NCBI GenBank assembly: GCA_947074275.1
Contig: CAMTPA010000019.1
Coordinates: 1 to 44,815, forward strand
Length of the DNA: 44,815 nucleotides
Source of the DNA: an uncultured Bacteroides sp.
GTDB taxonomy: Bacteria > Bacteroidota > Bacteroidia > Bacteroidales > Bacteroidaceae
Direction of reading: 5' to 3'
Each line of letters begins with the position of its first letter. Position 1 is the stretch's first letter. Position numbers and translations under genes: made by a program. A model generated the notes under the pieces. The model made no database searches and was not told where the DNA came from. It saw only the letters and a program-made list of their open reading frames with translations. Shown piece by piece: positions 9,537 to 18,574 of this stretch.

Positions 9537-9944
9537 TCATTCAGGTGCAGCAGAAACATTTAGCTTCGCACGCTTTTCTATTACACTCATCATCTCTTGC
9601 CAATTGTCTATATGAAGAAACGTAGCATATTCTTCTTTGCCATTAGGGCGTGTATAGCCAATCTGAAAACCACCCTTGACAATAGAAATGGAGGTGATGT
9701 GCTCAAACTCAATCGTATTTTTACTAAGAAAGCCCAAATAGAGAATCAGAGCATTGTCGGTCACTACATTTCTTTCAAAAAGGACGAAATAGACAACAGC
9801 TATCGGAACAAGATACAACCAGCTAAAATCCTTGACTCCGCCAATGAAATAGCATCCACCAAAGACCAAGGCGACAACTAAAATAGTAGCTGCAACAAAT
9901 TTTACTCTATAACGCACAGAGGTGCGAAATACCATCGTGTTCAT
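9537..9944 (-). CDS. Small membrane protein with PH-like C-terminal domain
   Basis: About 135 residues. Two hydrophobic segments (roughly VAATILVVALVFGGCYFIG, then YLVPIAVVYFVLF) precede a soluble, beta-rich part of about 70 residues ending in a helix (NWQEMMSVIEKRAK), the layout of bacterial PH-domain membrane proteins. The ATG at 9944 was chosen; the frame stays open upstream to 10055 but that extra stretch reads like chance hydrophobic sequence. No partner is suggested by the neighbours dapA and proS. Function unknown; the PH assignment rests on pattern only. Confidence 0.6.
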   Translation of the reverse strand: MNTMVFRTSVRYRVKFVAATILVVALVFGGCYFIGGVKDFSWLYLVPIAVVYFVLFERNVVTDNALILYLGFLSKNTIEFEHITSISIVKGGFQIGYTRPNGKEEYATFLHIDNWQEMMSVIEKRAKLNVSAAPE

Positions 9945-10158
9945 ATTGTAGGGTTTTAGAATATAAACTAACATATAAACAATCAGCGTCTGGAGTATAC
10001 ACATCCAACAAATCAACTGTTTACATTTCTCATTAAAACTATTAACACTTATCAAACCATATTGGTTCTATCGCAAATCATTCTATTTATTTCGTAATAC
10101 TCGCCATACTTAAACAAAAAAAGCGATTCTCACGAACTGACTTTCAGTCTATTTTTCG

Positions 10159-10166
10159 TATTTTTG
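10159..10166 (+). promoter_or_regulatory. Promoter of proS
   Basis: TATTTTTG followed by CACC fits the -7 box and the extended form seen at other promoters here. It lies 43 bases before the proS ATG. Confidence 0.5.
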
Positions 10167-10209
10167 CACCCTAATTTATACAAAAACAGAAAACTTAATA
10201 AATAATATA

Positions 10210-11703
10210 ATGGCAAAAGAACTGAAAGACCTTACCAAACGTAGCGATAACTACTCGCAATGGTATAACGATTTGGTGGTAAAAGCCGACTTGGCCGAAC
10301 AATCGGCAGTGCGTGGTTGTATGGTGATAAAACCTTATGGCTATGCTATTTGGGAAAAGATGCAGCGTCAATTGGACGATATGTTTAAAGAAACAGGCCA
10401 CGTGAATGCTTATTTCCCACTTCTTATTCCAAAATCATTTCTTAGTCGCGAGGCAGAACACGTAGAGGGCTTTGCCAAAGAGTGTGCAGTTGTGACACAC
10501 CATCGCCTTAAAAACTCCCCCGACGGAAAAGGAGTTGTAGTAGACCCCGATGCGAAATTGGAAGAAGAATTAATTATTCGTCCTACCTCCGAAACAATTA
10601 TCTGGAATACATATAGAAACTGGATTAACTCTTATCGCGACTTGCCTATATTGGTAAACCAATGGGCCAACGTGATGCGTTGGGAAATGCGCACCCGTCT
10701 ATTTCTTCGTACGGCCGAGTTTTTATGGCAAGAGGGTCATACGGCCCACGCCACACGTCAGGAAGCTGAAGAAGAAGCAGTTCGTATGCTCAATGTATAT
10801 GCTGAATTTGCCGAAAAACATATGGCAGTGCCCGTTATCACCGGCGTAAAATCTGCGAATGAGCGTTTTGCAGGAGCTTTAGATACTTATACCATCGAGG
10901 CTATGATGCAAGATGGAAAAGCTTTGCAAAGTGGAACTTCACACTTCTTGGGACAAAATTTCGCAAAAGCATTTGATGTGCAGTTTGTGAACAAGGAAAA
11001 CAAGATGGAGTATGTATGGGCTACTTCGTGGGGGGTATCTACTCGCTTAATGGGAGCATTGATTATGACCCATTCTGATGACAACGGACTTGTTTTGCCA
11101 CCTGTATTGGCACCTATTCAGGTAGTTATTGTTCCTATTTATAAAAACGAAGAACAGCTAAACCAAATCAACGATAAAGTAGCAGGTATTGTTGCCAAGC
11201 TGAAATCGATGGGCATTTCTGTAAAATATGACAACGCCGACAACAAGCGTCCTGGTTTCAAATTTGCCGATTATGAGTTGAAAGGTGTGCCTGTGCGTCT
11301 TGTGATGGGTGCCAGAGATTTGGAAAACAACACGATGGAAGTGATGCGTCGTGATACACTTACAAAAGAAACAGTATCTTGCGATGGAATCGAAGATTTT
11401 GTAAAAAATCTATTGGATGAAATACAGGAAAACATCTATAAAAAAGCACTCGATAATCGCAGTAGTCGCATTCGTTCGGTAGAAACTTACGATGAGTTTA
11501 AAGAAGAAATCGAAAAAGGAGGCTTTATTATGGCTCATTGGGACGGAACACCCGAAACGGAAGAAAAAATCAAAGAGGAAACCAAAGCAACCATCCGCTG
11601 CATTCCATTCGACACTTTTGTAGAAGGAGACAAAACACCCGGCACTTGTATGGTGACTGGAAAACCCTCGGAATGTCGCGTTGTGTTTGCACGCGCTTAT
11701 TGA
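10210..11703 (+). CDS. proS: Prolyl-tRNA synthetase, eukaryote/archaeal-type
   Basis: A 497-residue class II synthetase charging tRNA-Pro. The short length, without the bacterial INS editing domain, and the C-terminal extension mark it as the archaeal/eukaryote-like form found in several bacterial phyla. RPTSET (from R124) and motif 2 with RWEMRTR (157-163) belong to the ATP site; [11 protein letters not shown] and GLVLPP represent motif 3. The anticodon-binding domain follows (about 300-400), then a C-terminal domain ending in the typical FARAY. It stands alone between its promoter and a terminator. The missing INS domain means Ala-tRNA-Pro must be cleared by another enzyme, if at all. Confidence 0.94.
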   Translation: MAKELKDLTKRSDNYSQWYNDLVVKADLAEQSAVRGCMVIKPYGYAIWEKMQRQLDDMFKETGHVNAYFPLLIPKSFLSREAEHVEGFAKECAVVTHHRLKNSPDGKGVVVDPDAKLEEELIIRPTSETIIWNTYRNWINSYRDLPILVNQWANVMRWEMRTRLFLRTAEFLWQEGHTAHATRQEAEEEAVRMLNVYAEFAEKHMAVPVITGVKSANERFAGALDTYTIEAMMQDGKALQSGTSHFLGQNFAKAFDVQFVNKENKMEYVWATSWGVSTRLMGALIMTHSDDNGLVLPPVLAPIQVVIVPIYKNEEQLNQINDKVAGIVAKLKSMGISVKYDNADNKRPGFKFADYELKGVPVRLVMGARDLENNTMEVMRRDTLTKETVSCDGIEDFVKNLLDEIQENIYKKALDNRSSRIRSVETYDEFKEEIEKGGFIMAHWDGTPETEEKIKEETKATIRCIPFDTFVEGDKTPGTCMVTGKPSECRVVFARAY

Positions 11704-11850
11704 TAAAAGCAAGCCCGAAAACTTACAAGTTTTGTCACTATGCAATTGATGTATATCCTGTTTGTTGGCAAAGCTTTGCCAGCGCAGTAGACAAGCTTTA
11801 TCAATGAGGTAGACAAGCATATCTACCAATCAAAAATATCAGTAATTATC
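11704..11850. other. Intergenic stretch with palindrome and short repeats after proS
   Basis: No gene seen. It holds a 16-bp perfect palindrome TGGCAAAGCTTTGCCA (11766-11781), two copies of GTAGACAAGC 22 bases apart (11787-11796, 11809-11818), and a small hairpin GGTAGA...TCTACC (11808-11827). Confidence 0.5.
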
Positions 11851-11855
11851 CCTAT

Positions 11856-11895
11856 AAAAAGGTTGGGTGAATATGAAATTCACCCAACCTTTTTT
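11856..11895 (+). terminator. Terminator downstream of proS
   Basis: A 17-bp perfect stem (11856-11872 with 11878-11894), loop ATGAA, followed by T. It lies 150 bases after the proS stop. Confidence 0.9.
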
Positions 11896-11965
11896 GCGTC
11901 TAAAAGCATTTATTTTAGTGCTAAAAACGAATACCAACTTCAGTTAAAAGTTTATCTCATAAAAC

Positions 11966-12017
11966 TTTCGTATATCGTAAAAAAGTACTACTTTAGCGTG
12001 GTTTTTCACAAACCACG
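11966..12017 (+). promoter_or_regulatory. gyrA promoter with inverted repeat over the start site
   Basis: TTTC (11966-11969), a 19-base spacer and TACTTTAG (11989-11996) form a near-consensus promoter. Immediately after the -7 box, CGTGGTTT (11997-12004) and AAACCACG (12010-12017) make a perfect 8-bp inverted repeat with a 5-base centre. The predicted start (about 12001-12003) falls inside the left arm, which favours a DNA-level operator over an RNA hairpin. Confidence 0.45.
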
Positions 12018-12042
12018 TATGTATAATTAATAATCTTTTTAA

Positions 12043-14607
12043 ATGCTTGAGCAAGACAGAATTATAAAGATTAACATCGAAGAGGAAATGAAGTCATCGT
12101 ACATTGATTATTCAATGTCTGTGATTGTCTCACGTGCTCTTCCCGATGTTAGAGATGGTTTCAAGCCCGTTCATCGTCGTATCCTTTATGGAATGATGGA
12201 GTTGGGGAATACATCAGACAAACCCTATAAAAAATCGGCCAGAATAGTTGGAGAGGTATTAGGTAAGTATCACCCACACGGCGACTCTTCCGTTTATCTC
12301 GCAATGGTTCGTATGGCACAAGATTGGGCAATGCGCTATCCATTGGTAGATGGCCAAGGAAACTTCGGCTCAGTAGATGGTGACAGTCCAGCTGCAATGC
12401 GTTACACCGAAGCTCGGCTAAACAAATTGGGCGAAACGATGATGGACGACCTCTACAAAGACACCGTAGATTTTGCGCCCAACTTCGACAACACATTGTC
12501 TGAACCAACCGTAATGCCTACACGCATTCCAAATTTGTTGGTAAATGGTGGGTCGGGTATTGCAGTAGGTATGGCTACCAATATGCCACCTCACAACCTA
12601 TCTGAAGTAATTGATGCTTGTGAAGCTTATATTGACAATCCCGAAGTAGAGGTTGAAGATTTAATGAACTTTGTGAAGGCTCCCGATTTCCCAACTGGCG
12701 GTTATATTTATGGTATAAGTGGCGTGCGCGAAGCTTATTTGACAGGCCGCGGACGCGTAGTGATGCGCGCCAAAGCAGAAATTGAATCGGAACACAACCA
12801 CGACAAGATTGTGATTACTGAAATTCCTTACAACGTCAATAAAGCTGAGCTAATCAAGTACATAGCCGATTTGGTAAACGATAAAAAGATTGAAGGCATA
12901 TCAAACGCCAACGATGAGTCCGATCGCGAAGGTATGCGCATTGTTATCGATATCAAACGAGATGCAAATGCAAGTGTAGTATTAAACAAACTTTATAAAA
13001 TGACAGCGTTGCAAACATCATTTGGTGTGAACAACGTAGCATTGGTACACGGTCGTCCAAGAACATTGAACTTGAAAGACCTTATAAAGAATTTCGTAGA
13101 GCACAGACACGATGTAGTAATTCGTCGTACAGAATTCGAACTAAGAAAAGCCAAAGAACGCGCTCATATCTTGGAGGGACTTATCATTGCATCAGACAAT
13201 ATAGATGAAGTGATTCGTATTATCCGTGCAGCAAAAACTCCTGCCGAAGCTATATCGGGTTTGATTGAGCGTTTTGAATTATCAGATATTCAGGCACGTG
13301 CCATTGTTGAGATGCGTCTTCGTCAGTTGACAGGACTTCTTCAAGATCAGCTTCATGCCGAATACGAAGACATAATGAAGCAAATAGCCTATTTGGAAAG
13401 CATATTGACCAATGACGATATTTGCCGCCAAGTAATCAAAGACGAGTTGGCCGAAGTTAAAGCGAAATATGGTGATGAACGTCGTTCTGAAATCGTATAT
13501 TCATCTGAAGAATTTAACCCTGAAGATTTTTATGCTGATGATGAAATGATTATTACCATTTCGCACTTAGGATATATCAAGCGCACACCATTAACGGAGT
13601 TCCGTGCGCAAAATCGTGGTGGGGTAGGTTCAAAGGGTTCTGAAACTCGTGATGAGGATTTTGTAGAGCATATCTATCCAGCAACTATGCACAACACAAT
13701 GATGTTCTTTACGCAAAAAGGCAAATGTTACTGGTTAAAGGTATATGCAATCCCCGAAGGCAGTAAAACTTCAAAAGGTAGAGCGATTCAAAATCTACTC
13801 AATATAGATGCAGATGATGCTGTTACAGCTTATCTACGTGTAAAAAGCTTAGAGGATAAGGATTATATCAATAGTCACTATGTATTGTTCTGTACAAAGA
13901 ATGGTGTTATCAAAAAAACTTTGCTCGAACAATATTCACGTCCACGTCAAAATGGTGTGAATGCTATTACTATTCGTGAAGATGATAGCGTGATAGATGT
14001 ACGTATGACTAACGGTAACAATGAAATCATCATAGCCAATAGAAACGGACGTGCTATTCGTTTCCACGAAGCGGTTGTACGTGTAATGGGACGTAATGCA
14101 ACTGGAGTTCGTGGTATCACGCTCGACAATGATGGAAAAGATGAGGTTATCGGAATGATTTGCATCAAAAACCTTGAAATAGAATCGGTTATGGTTGTTT
14201 CAGAACAGGGTTATGGCAAACGTTCTGAAATAGAAGATTATCGTAAAACAAACCGTGGAGGTAAGGGTGTTAAAACGATGAATATCACTGATAAAACAGG
14301 ACAATTGGTAGCAATTAAATCTGTTACCGATGATAACGACCTGATGATTATCAACAAGTCTGGTATAACACTTCGCTTGAAAGTTGCTGATATTCGTGTT
14401 ATGGGACGTGCCACACAAGGAGTTCGCCTGATTAATCTCGAAAAACGCAATGATCAAATTGGCTCTGTTTGTAAAGTGACTACTGAAAGTTTGGAGGATG
14501 AAGTTCCAGTAGAAGAGGCCGAAGGAAATATCATTAGTGATTCGACTGATATAATTGATGCCGTAGACTCTTCTGATGAAACTCAAAATGATGAAAACAA
14601 AGAATAG
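12043..14607 (+). CDS. gyrA: DNA gyrase subunit A
   Basis: An 854-residue GyrA, the DNA-cleaving subunit that with GyrB introduces negative supercoils. The winged-helix/tower domain carries the catalytic tyrosine Y121 in [10 protein letters not shown]. The quinolone region reads [16 protein letters not shown]82 aligns with E. coli Ser83 and L86 with Asp87. The C-terminal beta-pinwheel starts near 490 and has the degenerate GyrA box [10 protein letters not shown] at 523-532, a form I recall from Bacteroidota. A second box-like TNRGGKG lies near 733. The acidic tail (from about 815) is normal. A TPR gene follows after 37 bases without a terminator. The upstream inverted repeat could link expression to supercoiling. 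Confidence 0.96.
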   Translation: MLEQDRIIKINIEEEMKSSYIDYSMSVIVSRALPDVRDGFKPVHRRILYGMMELGNTSDKPYKKSARIVGEVLGKYHPHGDSSVYLAMVRMAQDWAMRYPLVDGQGNFGSVDGDSPAAMRYTEARLNKLGETMMDDLYKDTVDFAPNFDNTLSEPTVMPTRIPNLLVNGGSGIAVGMATNMPPHNLSEVIDACEAYIDNPEVEVEDLMNFVKAPDFPTGGYIYGISGVREAYLTGRGRVVMRAKAEIESEHNHDKIVITEIPYNVNKAELIKYIADLVNDKKIEGISNANDESDREGMRIVIDIKRDANASVVLNKLYKMTALQTSFGVNNVALVHGRPRTLNLKDLIKNFVEHRHDVVIRRTEFELRKAKERAHILEGLIIASDNIDEVIRIIRAAKTPAEAISGLIERFELSDIQARAIVEMRLRQLTGLLQDQLHAEYEDIMKQIAYLESILTNDDICRQVIKDELAEVKAKYGDERRSEIVYSSEEFNPEDFYADDEMIITISHLGYIKRTPLTEFRAQNRGGVGSKGSETRDEDFVEHIYPATMHNTMMFFTQKGKCYWLKVYAIPEGSKTSKGRAIQNLLNIDADDAVTAYLRVKSLEDKDYINSHYVLFCTKNGVIKKTLLEQYSRPRQNGVNAITIREDDSVIDVRMTNGNNEIIIANRNGRAIRFHEAVVRVMGRNATGVRGITLDNDGKDEVIGMICIKNLEIESVMVVSEQGYGKRSEIEDYRKTNRGGKGVKTMNITDKTGQLVAIKSVTDDNDLMIINKSGITLRLKVADIRVMGRATQGVRLINLEKRNDQIGSVCKVTTESLEDEVPVEEAEGNIISDSTDIIDAVDSSDETQNDENKE

Positions 14608-14644
14608 ACAAAATATTAATTACTAACTAATCAAAAAAACGATT

Positions 14645-15859
14645 ATGAAAAGAGTATTATTTTCAATGGCATTATTGATGGTTGTGAGTTTCGCTTTTGC
14701 ACAACAAAAAAATGTAAAAGAAGCTCGTACAATTGCCAATGATGTAAAACCTGATTTCAACAAAGCTCAACAATTAATTAATGAAGCTCTTGTCAATCCT
14801 GAAACAAAGGATGATGCTGCAACTTGGGATGCAGCTGGGCAAATACAAAAGCGTATCAATGAAGAGGAAATGAAAAATGCTTATTTAGGAAAAGCATTTG
14901 ATACATTGGCAGCCTATAACAGTATCCTGAAAATGTATGAGTATTTCTTGGTATGCGATGAATTGTCGGAAGTGCCCAACGAAAAAGGAAAAATTAAAAA
15001 TAAATACAGAAGAGCTAATGCTACTGCTATGTTGGCCGAACGTCCTAATTTGATAAATGGTGGTATCGAAAGCTTCAATAAAAACAATAGTCAAGCTGCA
15101 TTAGATTTCTTTGGAACTTACGTTGAATCAGCATCTTATCCTATGCTTAATGAAAAAGGTAGCATTGCAGAATCTGATACATTGTTGCCACAAATTGCAT
15201 ATTATGCGGTTTTAGCAGCATCAAATGCAGATAATCAAGATGCAATTTTAAAATTTGCGCCTGTTGCAATCAAAGATAAAGAAAATGGTGGTACAGCTAT
15301 GCAAGTGTTTTCTGACGCTTTGAAAACTAAAGGAGATACTGCGCAGTGGGTTGCTTCTTTGCAAGAAGGCATCTTAAAGTTCCCTGAAAATCAATATTTC
15401 TTTGCCAATTTAGTTGACTATTATAGCGGTGCTGACCAACCTGAAAAAGCAATGGAGTTTGCAGATAATATGTTGTCAAAAGATCCTAACAATAAGCTTT
15501 ATTTATATGTTAAGGCCTATCTTTATCACAATATGAAAAGTTATGATAAAGCAATAGAATATTATAAACAAACAATTGCTTCTGATCCTGATTATGCTGA
15601 AGCTTATTCTAATTTGGGTCTTGTTATTTTAATGCAAGCACAAGAAGTTTCTGATGCAGCAAGTACTGATATTAATGATGCTACTTATGCTGCAGACCAA
15701 GCTAAAATTAAGCAAATGTATGAAGAAGCTTTGCCATATTACGAAAAGGCAAGAAGCCTTCGTCCTGATCAAAAAGATTTGTGGGCACCTGCACTTTATA
15801 GAATCTATTACAACTTGAATATGAGTTCTAAGTTTGAAGAAATAGAAAGCTTAATGTAA
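14645..15859 (+). CDS. Exported TPR-repeat protein
   Basis: A 404-residue protein with a clear signal peptide (MKRVLFSMALLMVVSFAFAQ, cleaved near residue 19-20), so probably periplasmic. Residues about 20-110 are helical. TPR-like units are clearest at 245-345, for example PEKAMEFADNMLSKDPNNKL and YDKAIEYYKQTIASDPDYAE, with another at the C-terminus. No catalytic motif is visible. It begins 37 bases after gyrA with no terminator between, and a strong terminator follows, so it is probably co-transcribed with gyrA at least in part. Function unknown; TPR proteins usually act as scaffolds. Confidence 0.8.
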   Translation: MKRVLFSMALLMVVSFAFAQQKNVKEARTIANDVKPDFNKAQQLINEALVNPETKDDAATWDAAGQIQKRINEEEMKNAYLGKAFDTLAAYNSILKMYEYFLVCDELSEVPNEKGKIKNKYRRANATAMLAERPNLINGGIESFNKNNSQAALDFFGTYVESASYPMLNEKGSIAESDTLLPQIAYYAVLAASNADNQDAILKFAPVAIKDKENGGTAMQVFSDALKTKGDTAQWVASLQEGILKFPENQYFFANLVDYYSGADQPEKAMEFADNMLSKDPNNKLYLYVKAYLYHNMKSYDKAIEYYKQTIASDPDYAEAYSNLGLVILMQAQEVSDAASTDINDATYAADQAKIKQMYEEALPYYEKARSLRPDQKDLWAPALYRIYYNLNMSSKFEEIESLM

Positions 15860-15884
15860 TCTCTATTACTAAGCTAAAAATAGG

Positions 15885-15930
15885 AGAGCCTTTATAAACT
15901 TTTTCAAAAGGGTTTATAAAGGCTCTTTTA
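15885..15930 (+). terminator. Terminator of the gyrA-TPR unit
   Basis: A 15-bp perfect stem (15885-15899 with 15912-15926), 12-base loop and TTTTATTTT tail, 25 bases after the TPR gene stop. Confidence 0.92.
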
Positions 15931-15995
15931 TTTTCAATCCCAAATACTAAACATAATACCAATTATTGGTCATTTGTAGCTGGGCTAAAATAAAT

Positions 15996-17126
15996 CTATC
16001 CATTAATCATCAATAAAGGTGTATCAGAATGGAATATCATTTTTTTTGCAATGCTCGGATTAAACAAACGTGCAAATACATTGCGCTTATAAGATATTAT
16101 AGTTATTATATCAATCTGATTATCAGATATATACCTATCAAGATTTTGTAGTAAATCATCATTGACAACAACATCATATTTAATATCAAGTTCTGGATAT
16201 TGATTCTGAAAATAATCTTTTATACCTGCCAACTTCATTTTATTGACAGCATCTTTTTCATCTTTTGCTGATGCAAGATATATCAAGGAGATTGAAAACT
16301 TAAACGGTTTCCACGATTTAATAAAGGAATCGAATGATATGAGATCGCGCTGATTGAAATTAGTGATGAAACCAATTCGTTTTACTTCGCCAAATTCATT
16401 AAATGGTGTGTTTTCTGGAATAGCTAATACGGGAATACGACTCCGTTCTATGATTTCAGCAGTTACACTTCCTAATAAATCGATATCTTTCTGTCCTTTT
16501 CCACGTGTTCCCATAATAATCATAGATGGGAATTGTTCCTTTGCATATCGTAGAATTTCCTCCTCGGGAATGCCCTCACGCAAAACACAGCTATATTTTA
16601 CATCGGGAAATTCTCCAGTACTAATCTTATTCTTTACTGTATCCGATAAGTGGTTCAGATCTAAATGTACCTTTTGCATAATAGCTCTTATTGTTTCATC
16701 ATCACTTATCTGATAATTGAAAACATCTCCATAAGGCAATGAAGATGAATATACTGGCGTGAAATAAATATGCAGTAATACGACTTCCGAATTGTATGCT
16801 TTGGCCAGATTAAACGCAAATGCACAAGCTTTGATTGAATAATTAGAGAAATCGACAGGTACTAATATTTTAGGAGCTTTGTCATTATTAAGCGAGGGCC
16901 TCTCTCCTACTATACTTTCTGCCAGCCAAACGGAGCTTTCTGTAATTTTAAGTGCTCGGGGCAAATCGCTTTCTTTTATTCGCACTCGTACTCCCGAAGA
17001 AATGATCGGCTGTATTTGATTTATATTATGTATATAAACTTCAATTCCTTCATTCTCAAGTACTGTTTTTAAAATTTGTGCCTTGGAATATGTAAGGATT
17101 ACTAAGGTGACTAATTTATCTTCCAT
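15996..17126 (-). CDS. Universal stress protein, double Usp with N-terminal DUF2007-like domain
   Basis: A 376-residue cytoplasmic protein in three parts. Residues 1-70 resemble the DUF2007 putative signal-transducing domain (LVILTYSKAQILKTVLENEG). Residues 86-237 form a UspA domain with D92 (ILVPVDFS) and the ATP-binding pattern G-2x-G-9x-G-S at G206, G209, G219 and S220. Residues about 250-376 are a second Usp-like domain that has lost this pattern. This suggests one ATP-binding and one degenerate half forming an internal pair. It lies between the gyrA unit and a small HTH gene from which it is separated by a terminator, so it is its own unit. The signal sensed is unknown. Confidence 0.82.
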   Translation of the reverse strand: MEDKLVTLVILTYSKAQILKTVLENEGIEVYIHNINQIQPIISSGVRVRIKESDLPRALKITESSVWLAESIVGERPSLNNDKAPKILVPVDFSNYSIKACAFAFNLAKAYNSEVVLLHIYFTPVYSSSLPYGDVFNYQISDDETIRAIMQKVHLDLNHLSDTVKNKISTGEFPDVKYSCVLREGIPEEEILRYAKEQFPSMIIMGTRGKGQKDIDLLGSVTAEIIERSRIPVLAIPENTPFNEFGEVKRIGFITNFNQRDLISFDSFIKSWKPFKFSISLIYLASAKDEKDAVNKMKLAGIKDYFQNQYPELDIKYDVVVNDDLLQNLDRYISDNQIDIITIISYKRNVFARLFNPSIAKKMIFHSDTPLLMING

Positions 17127-17161
17127 AAATGATTGTATTTATATTATTGTCAACAAAAAAT

Positions 17162-17193
17162 AATCCCAATTGTTTTTGTTGACAATTGGGATT
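17162..17193 (-). terminator. Terminator of the small HTH gene
   Basis: AATCCCAATTGT (17162-17173) pairs perfectly with 17182-17193. On the minus strand the stem is followed by ATTTTTT. It lies 18 bases after the stop of the gene ending at 17212. Confidence 0.88.
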
Positions 17194-17211
17194 CCATATA
17201 CTCATTTATCT

Positions 17212-17493
17212 TTAAACTGCAATTGCGGCAGTTTCTTCGCTTCGTATATTAACCTCGCCTAATATTCCTAAAGCTCGATCAAGAACAGTTGTATCGTCAA
17301 GCATCACTAAGCCACCATCTGGGCCTGGTTCCAAATGTATCCCTACACTTTTACCGTCTTTAAAATTATGTCCTCCAAAGAAATTTCGTACAGTATCAAC
17401 GTGCAAACCTAATTCATCTGCGATTCTATGCATACTTCCACTTGGCAATGAATCTTTAATTTTTCGAAGTTCATTGAATGTTATTGTTCTCAT
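17212..17493 (-). CDS. Small putative DNA-binding protein (HTH)
   Basis: A 93-residue protein of a type I recall as a conserved small DNA-binding protein of Bacteroidota. SGSMHRIADELGLHVDTVRNFFGG (about residues 18-41) reads as a helix-turn-helix in which GLHVDTVRNFF would be the recognition helix. Residues 50-70 contain EPGPDGGLVMLDD, then a short helix and an alanine-rich tail. It is monocistronic, with a promoter (TTTG and TAAGTTTA on the minus strand) and a terminator. A small inverted repeat CGTGA...TCACG (17522-17537) lies at its predicted start. Target genes unknown. Confidence 0.75.
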   Translation of the reverse strand: MRTITFNELRKIKDSLPSGSMHRIADELGLHVDTVRNFFGGHNFKDGKSVGIHLEPGPDGGLVMLDDTTVLDRALGILGEVNIRSEETAAIAV

Positions 17494-17540
17494 GCCACAT
17501 AAATTTAAGGGTTAATACTATCGTGACTCTTATCACGCTA

Positions 17541-17572
17541 TAAACTTAATGAAATTAAATTGAATAAACAAA
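17541..17572 (-). promoter_or_regulatory. Promoter of the small HTH gene
   Basis: On the minus strand, TTTG (17572-17569), a 20-base spacer and TAAGTTTA (17548-17541), one base off TAnnTTTG. An inverted repeat CGTGA...TCACG (17522-17537) covers the predicted start site. Confidence 0.45.
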
Positions 17573-17604
17573 CGTTTCTATTGATTTTTTTGATACAGAA
17601 TACA

Positions 17605-17645
17605 AAAAAGCGACACTTCAAATCAATATGAAATATCGCTTTTCT
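17605..17645 (-). terminator. Terminator of the moxR-bat operon
   Basis: On the minus strand AAAGCGA and TTTCA pair with TGAA and TCGCTTT across an 8-base loop with a small internal loop, followed by TTTTTTG. It lies about 120 bases after the batE stop. Confidence 0.75.
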
Positions 17646-17762
17646 TTATAACTTTAACTGATTATATTCCTAACGTAAACTGTTAACGGTTATCGAATCA
17701 ATCATTAATATTTACCAAATCAACTCTTAACAGTTGATTGAGGCTATTAAAACATCTTATTT

Positions 17763-18563
17763 TTATATTATTTCAATCGCCGTGGTTGGTATCCACCCTA
17801 CTTTACCATCTTCCAATCTAATTTCTTTCCACTCACGCATAGAAGAGTCTTTTATTTGCACTTTTCGTCCTTCGTGAAGCACAAATAGATTTGTTCCCGA
17901 TTCACTCGGTGTGCTGCGAACAACTACATTCGGGGTCATTATTATGCCGTTTTCCCTATCCAATAAGCGTTTTTTTTGTTCTGCAGCAAATATATTTGCA
18001 CATATTACAATAAGCGCACAAAGAAGACCAGAGAAAAAACTAATCTTTTTGATTGATACAGACTTTGAAAACACAAAGAAATAAAGTGTGATTATAAACA
18101 AAATAAAGAAAACGATGCCACAATACGACCAAGCGTCTACACTCTGCGTATTTATGAGAGTTTTAATCCAAGACACAAAAAATATTTCTGGAACAACATC
18201 TATTTTATCTACAGTTTTAGCTTTTGCCATCTCCAGATTAAAACGAATGTCCGCATTGCCTGGTTCCAACAGCAATGCACGCTCATAGTTGAGAATGGCT
18301 TTTGCTATTTCTCCCGATTTGTAATAGCTATTACCTAAATTGTAATAAAGATCGGCAGCTTCTCCATTCGTCAAAAGAGTTTCATACACTTGTGCTGCTG
18401 TCACATAATCATCATTCAGGTAAGCACTATCTCCTATCGCTTTGCTTACGGTTGAAGTTGTATTTATCGAATCTACCGACATAACTTGTGATGCTTCATC
18501 GGTAGCCCACATCGAAATAGAAACAATAAGTCCTACAATAACAAATATCTTTTTCATAATCAT
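17763..18563 (-). CDS. batE: BatE: TPR and SH3-like membrane protein
   Basis: A 266-residue protein, last gene of the bat operon. A signal or anchor segment (1-20) is followed by TPR repeats (about 44-120: YYNLGNSYYKSGEIAKAILN), two hydrophobic segments (about 140-165 and 172-192) and a C-terminal SH3-like domain (about 205-266: NVVVRSTPSESGTNLFVLHEG, ending GWIPTTAIEII). This matches BatE of Bacteroidota. It probably faces the periplasm as part of a Bat complex. A second ATG two codons in is equally possible. It starts 11 bases after batD. Confidence 0.85.
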   Translation of the reverse strand: MIMKKIFVIVGLIVSISMWATDEASQVMSVDSINTTSTVSKAIGDSAYLNDDYVTAAQVYETLLTNGEAADLYYNLGNSYYKSGEIAKAILNYERALLLEPGNADIRFNLEMAKAKTVDKIDVVPEIFFVSWIKTLINTQSVDAWSYCGIVFFILFIITLYFFVFSKSVSIKKISFFSGLLCALIVICANIFAAEQKKRLLDRENGIIMTPNVVVRSTPSESGTNLFVLHEGRKVQIKDSSMREWKEIRLEDGKVGWIPTTAIEII

Positions 18564-18574
18564 ATCCCTATAAC

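Noticed and set aside
9945..10055. 37-residue N-terminal extension of the PH-like protein
   Set aside because: The extension reads like chance sequence and the remaining protein has the normal two-helix start; kept as the less likely alternative.
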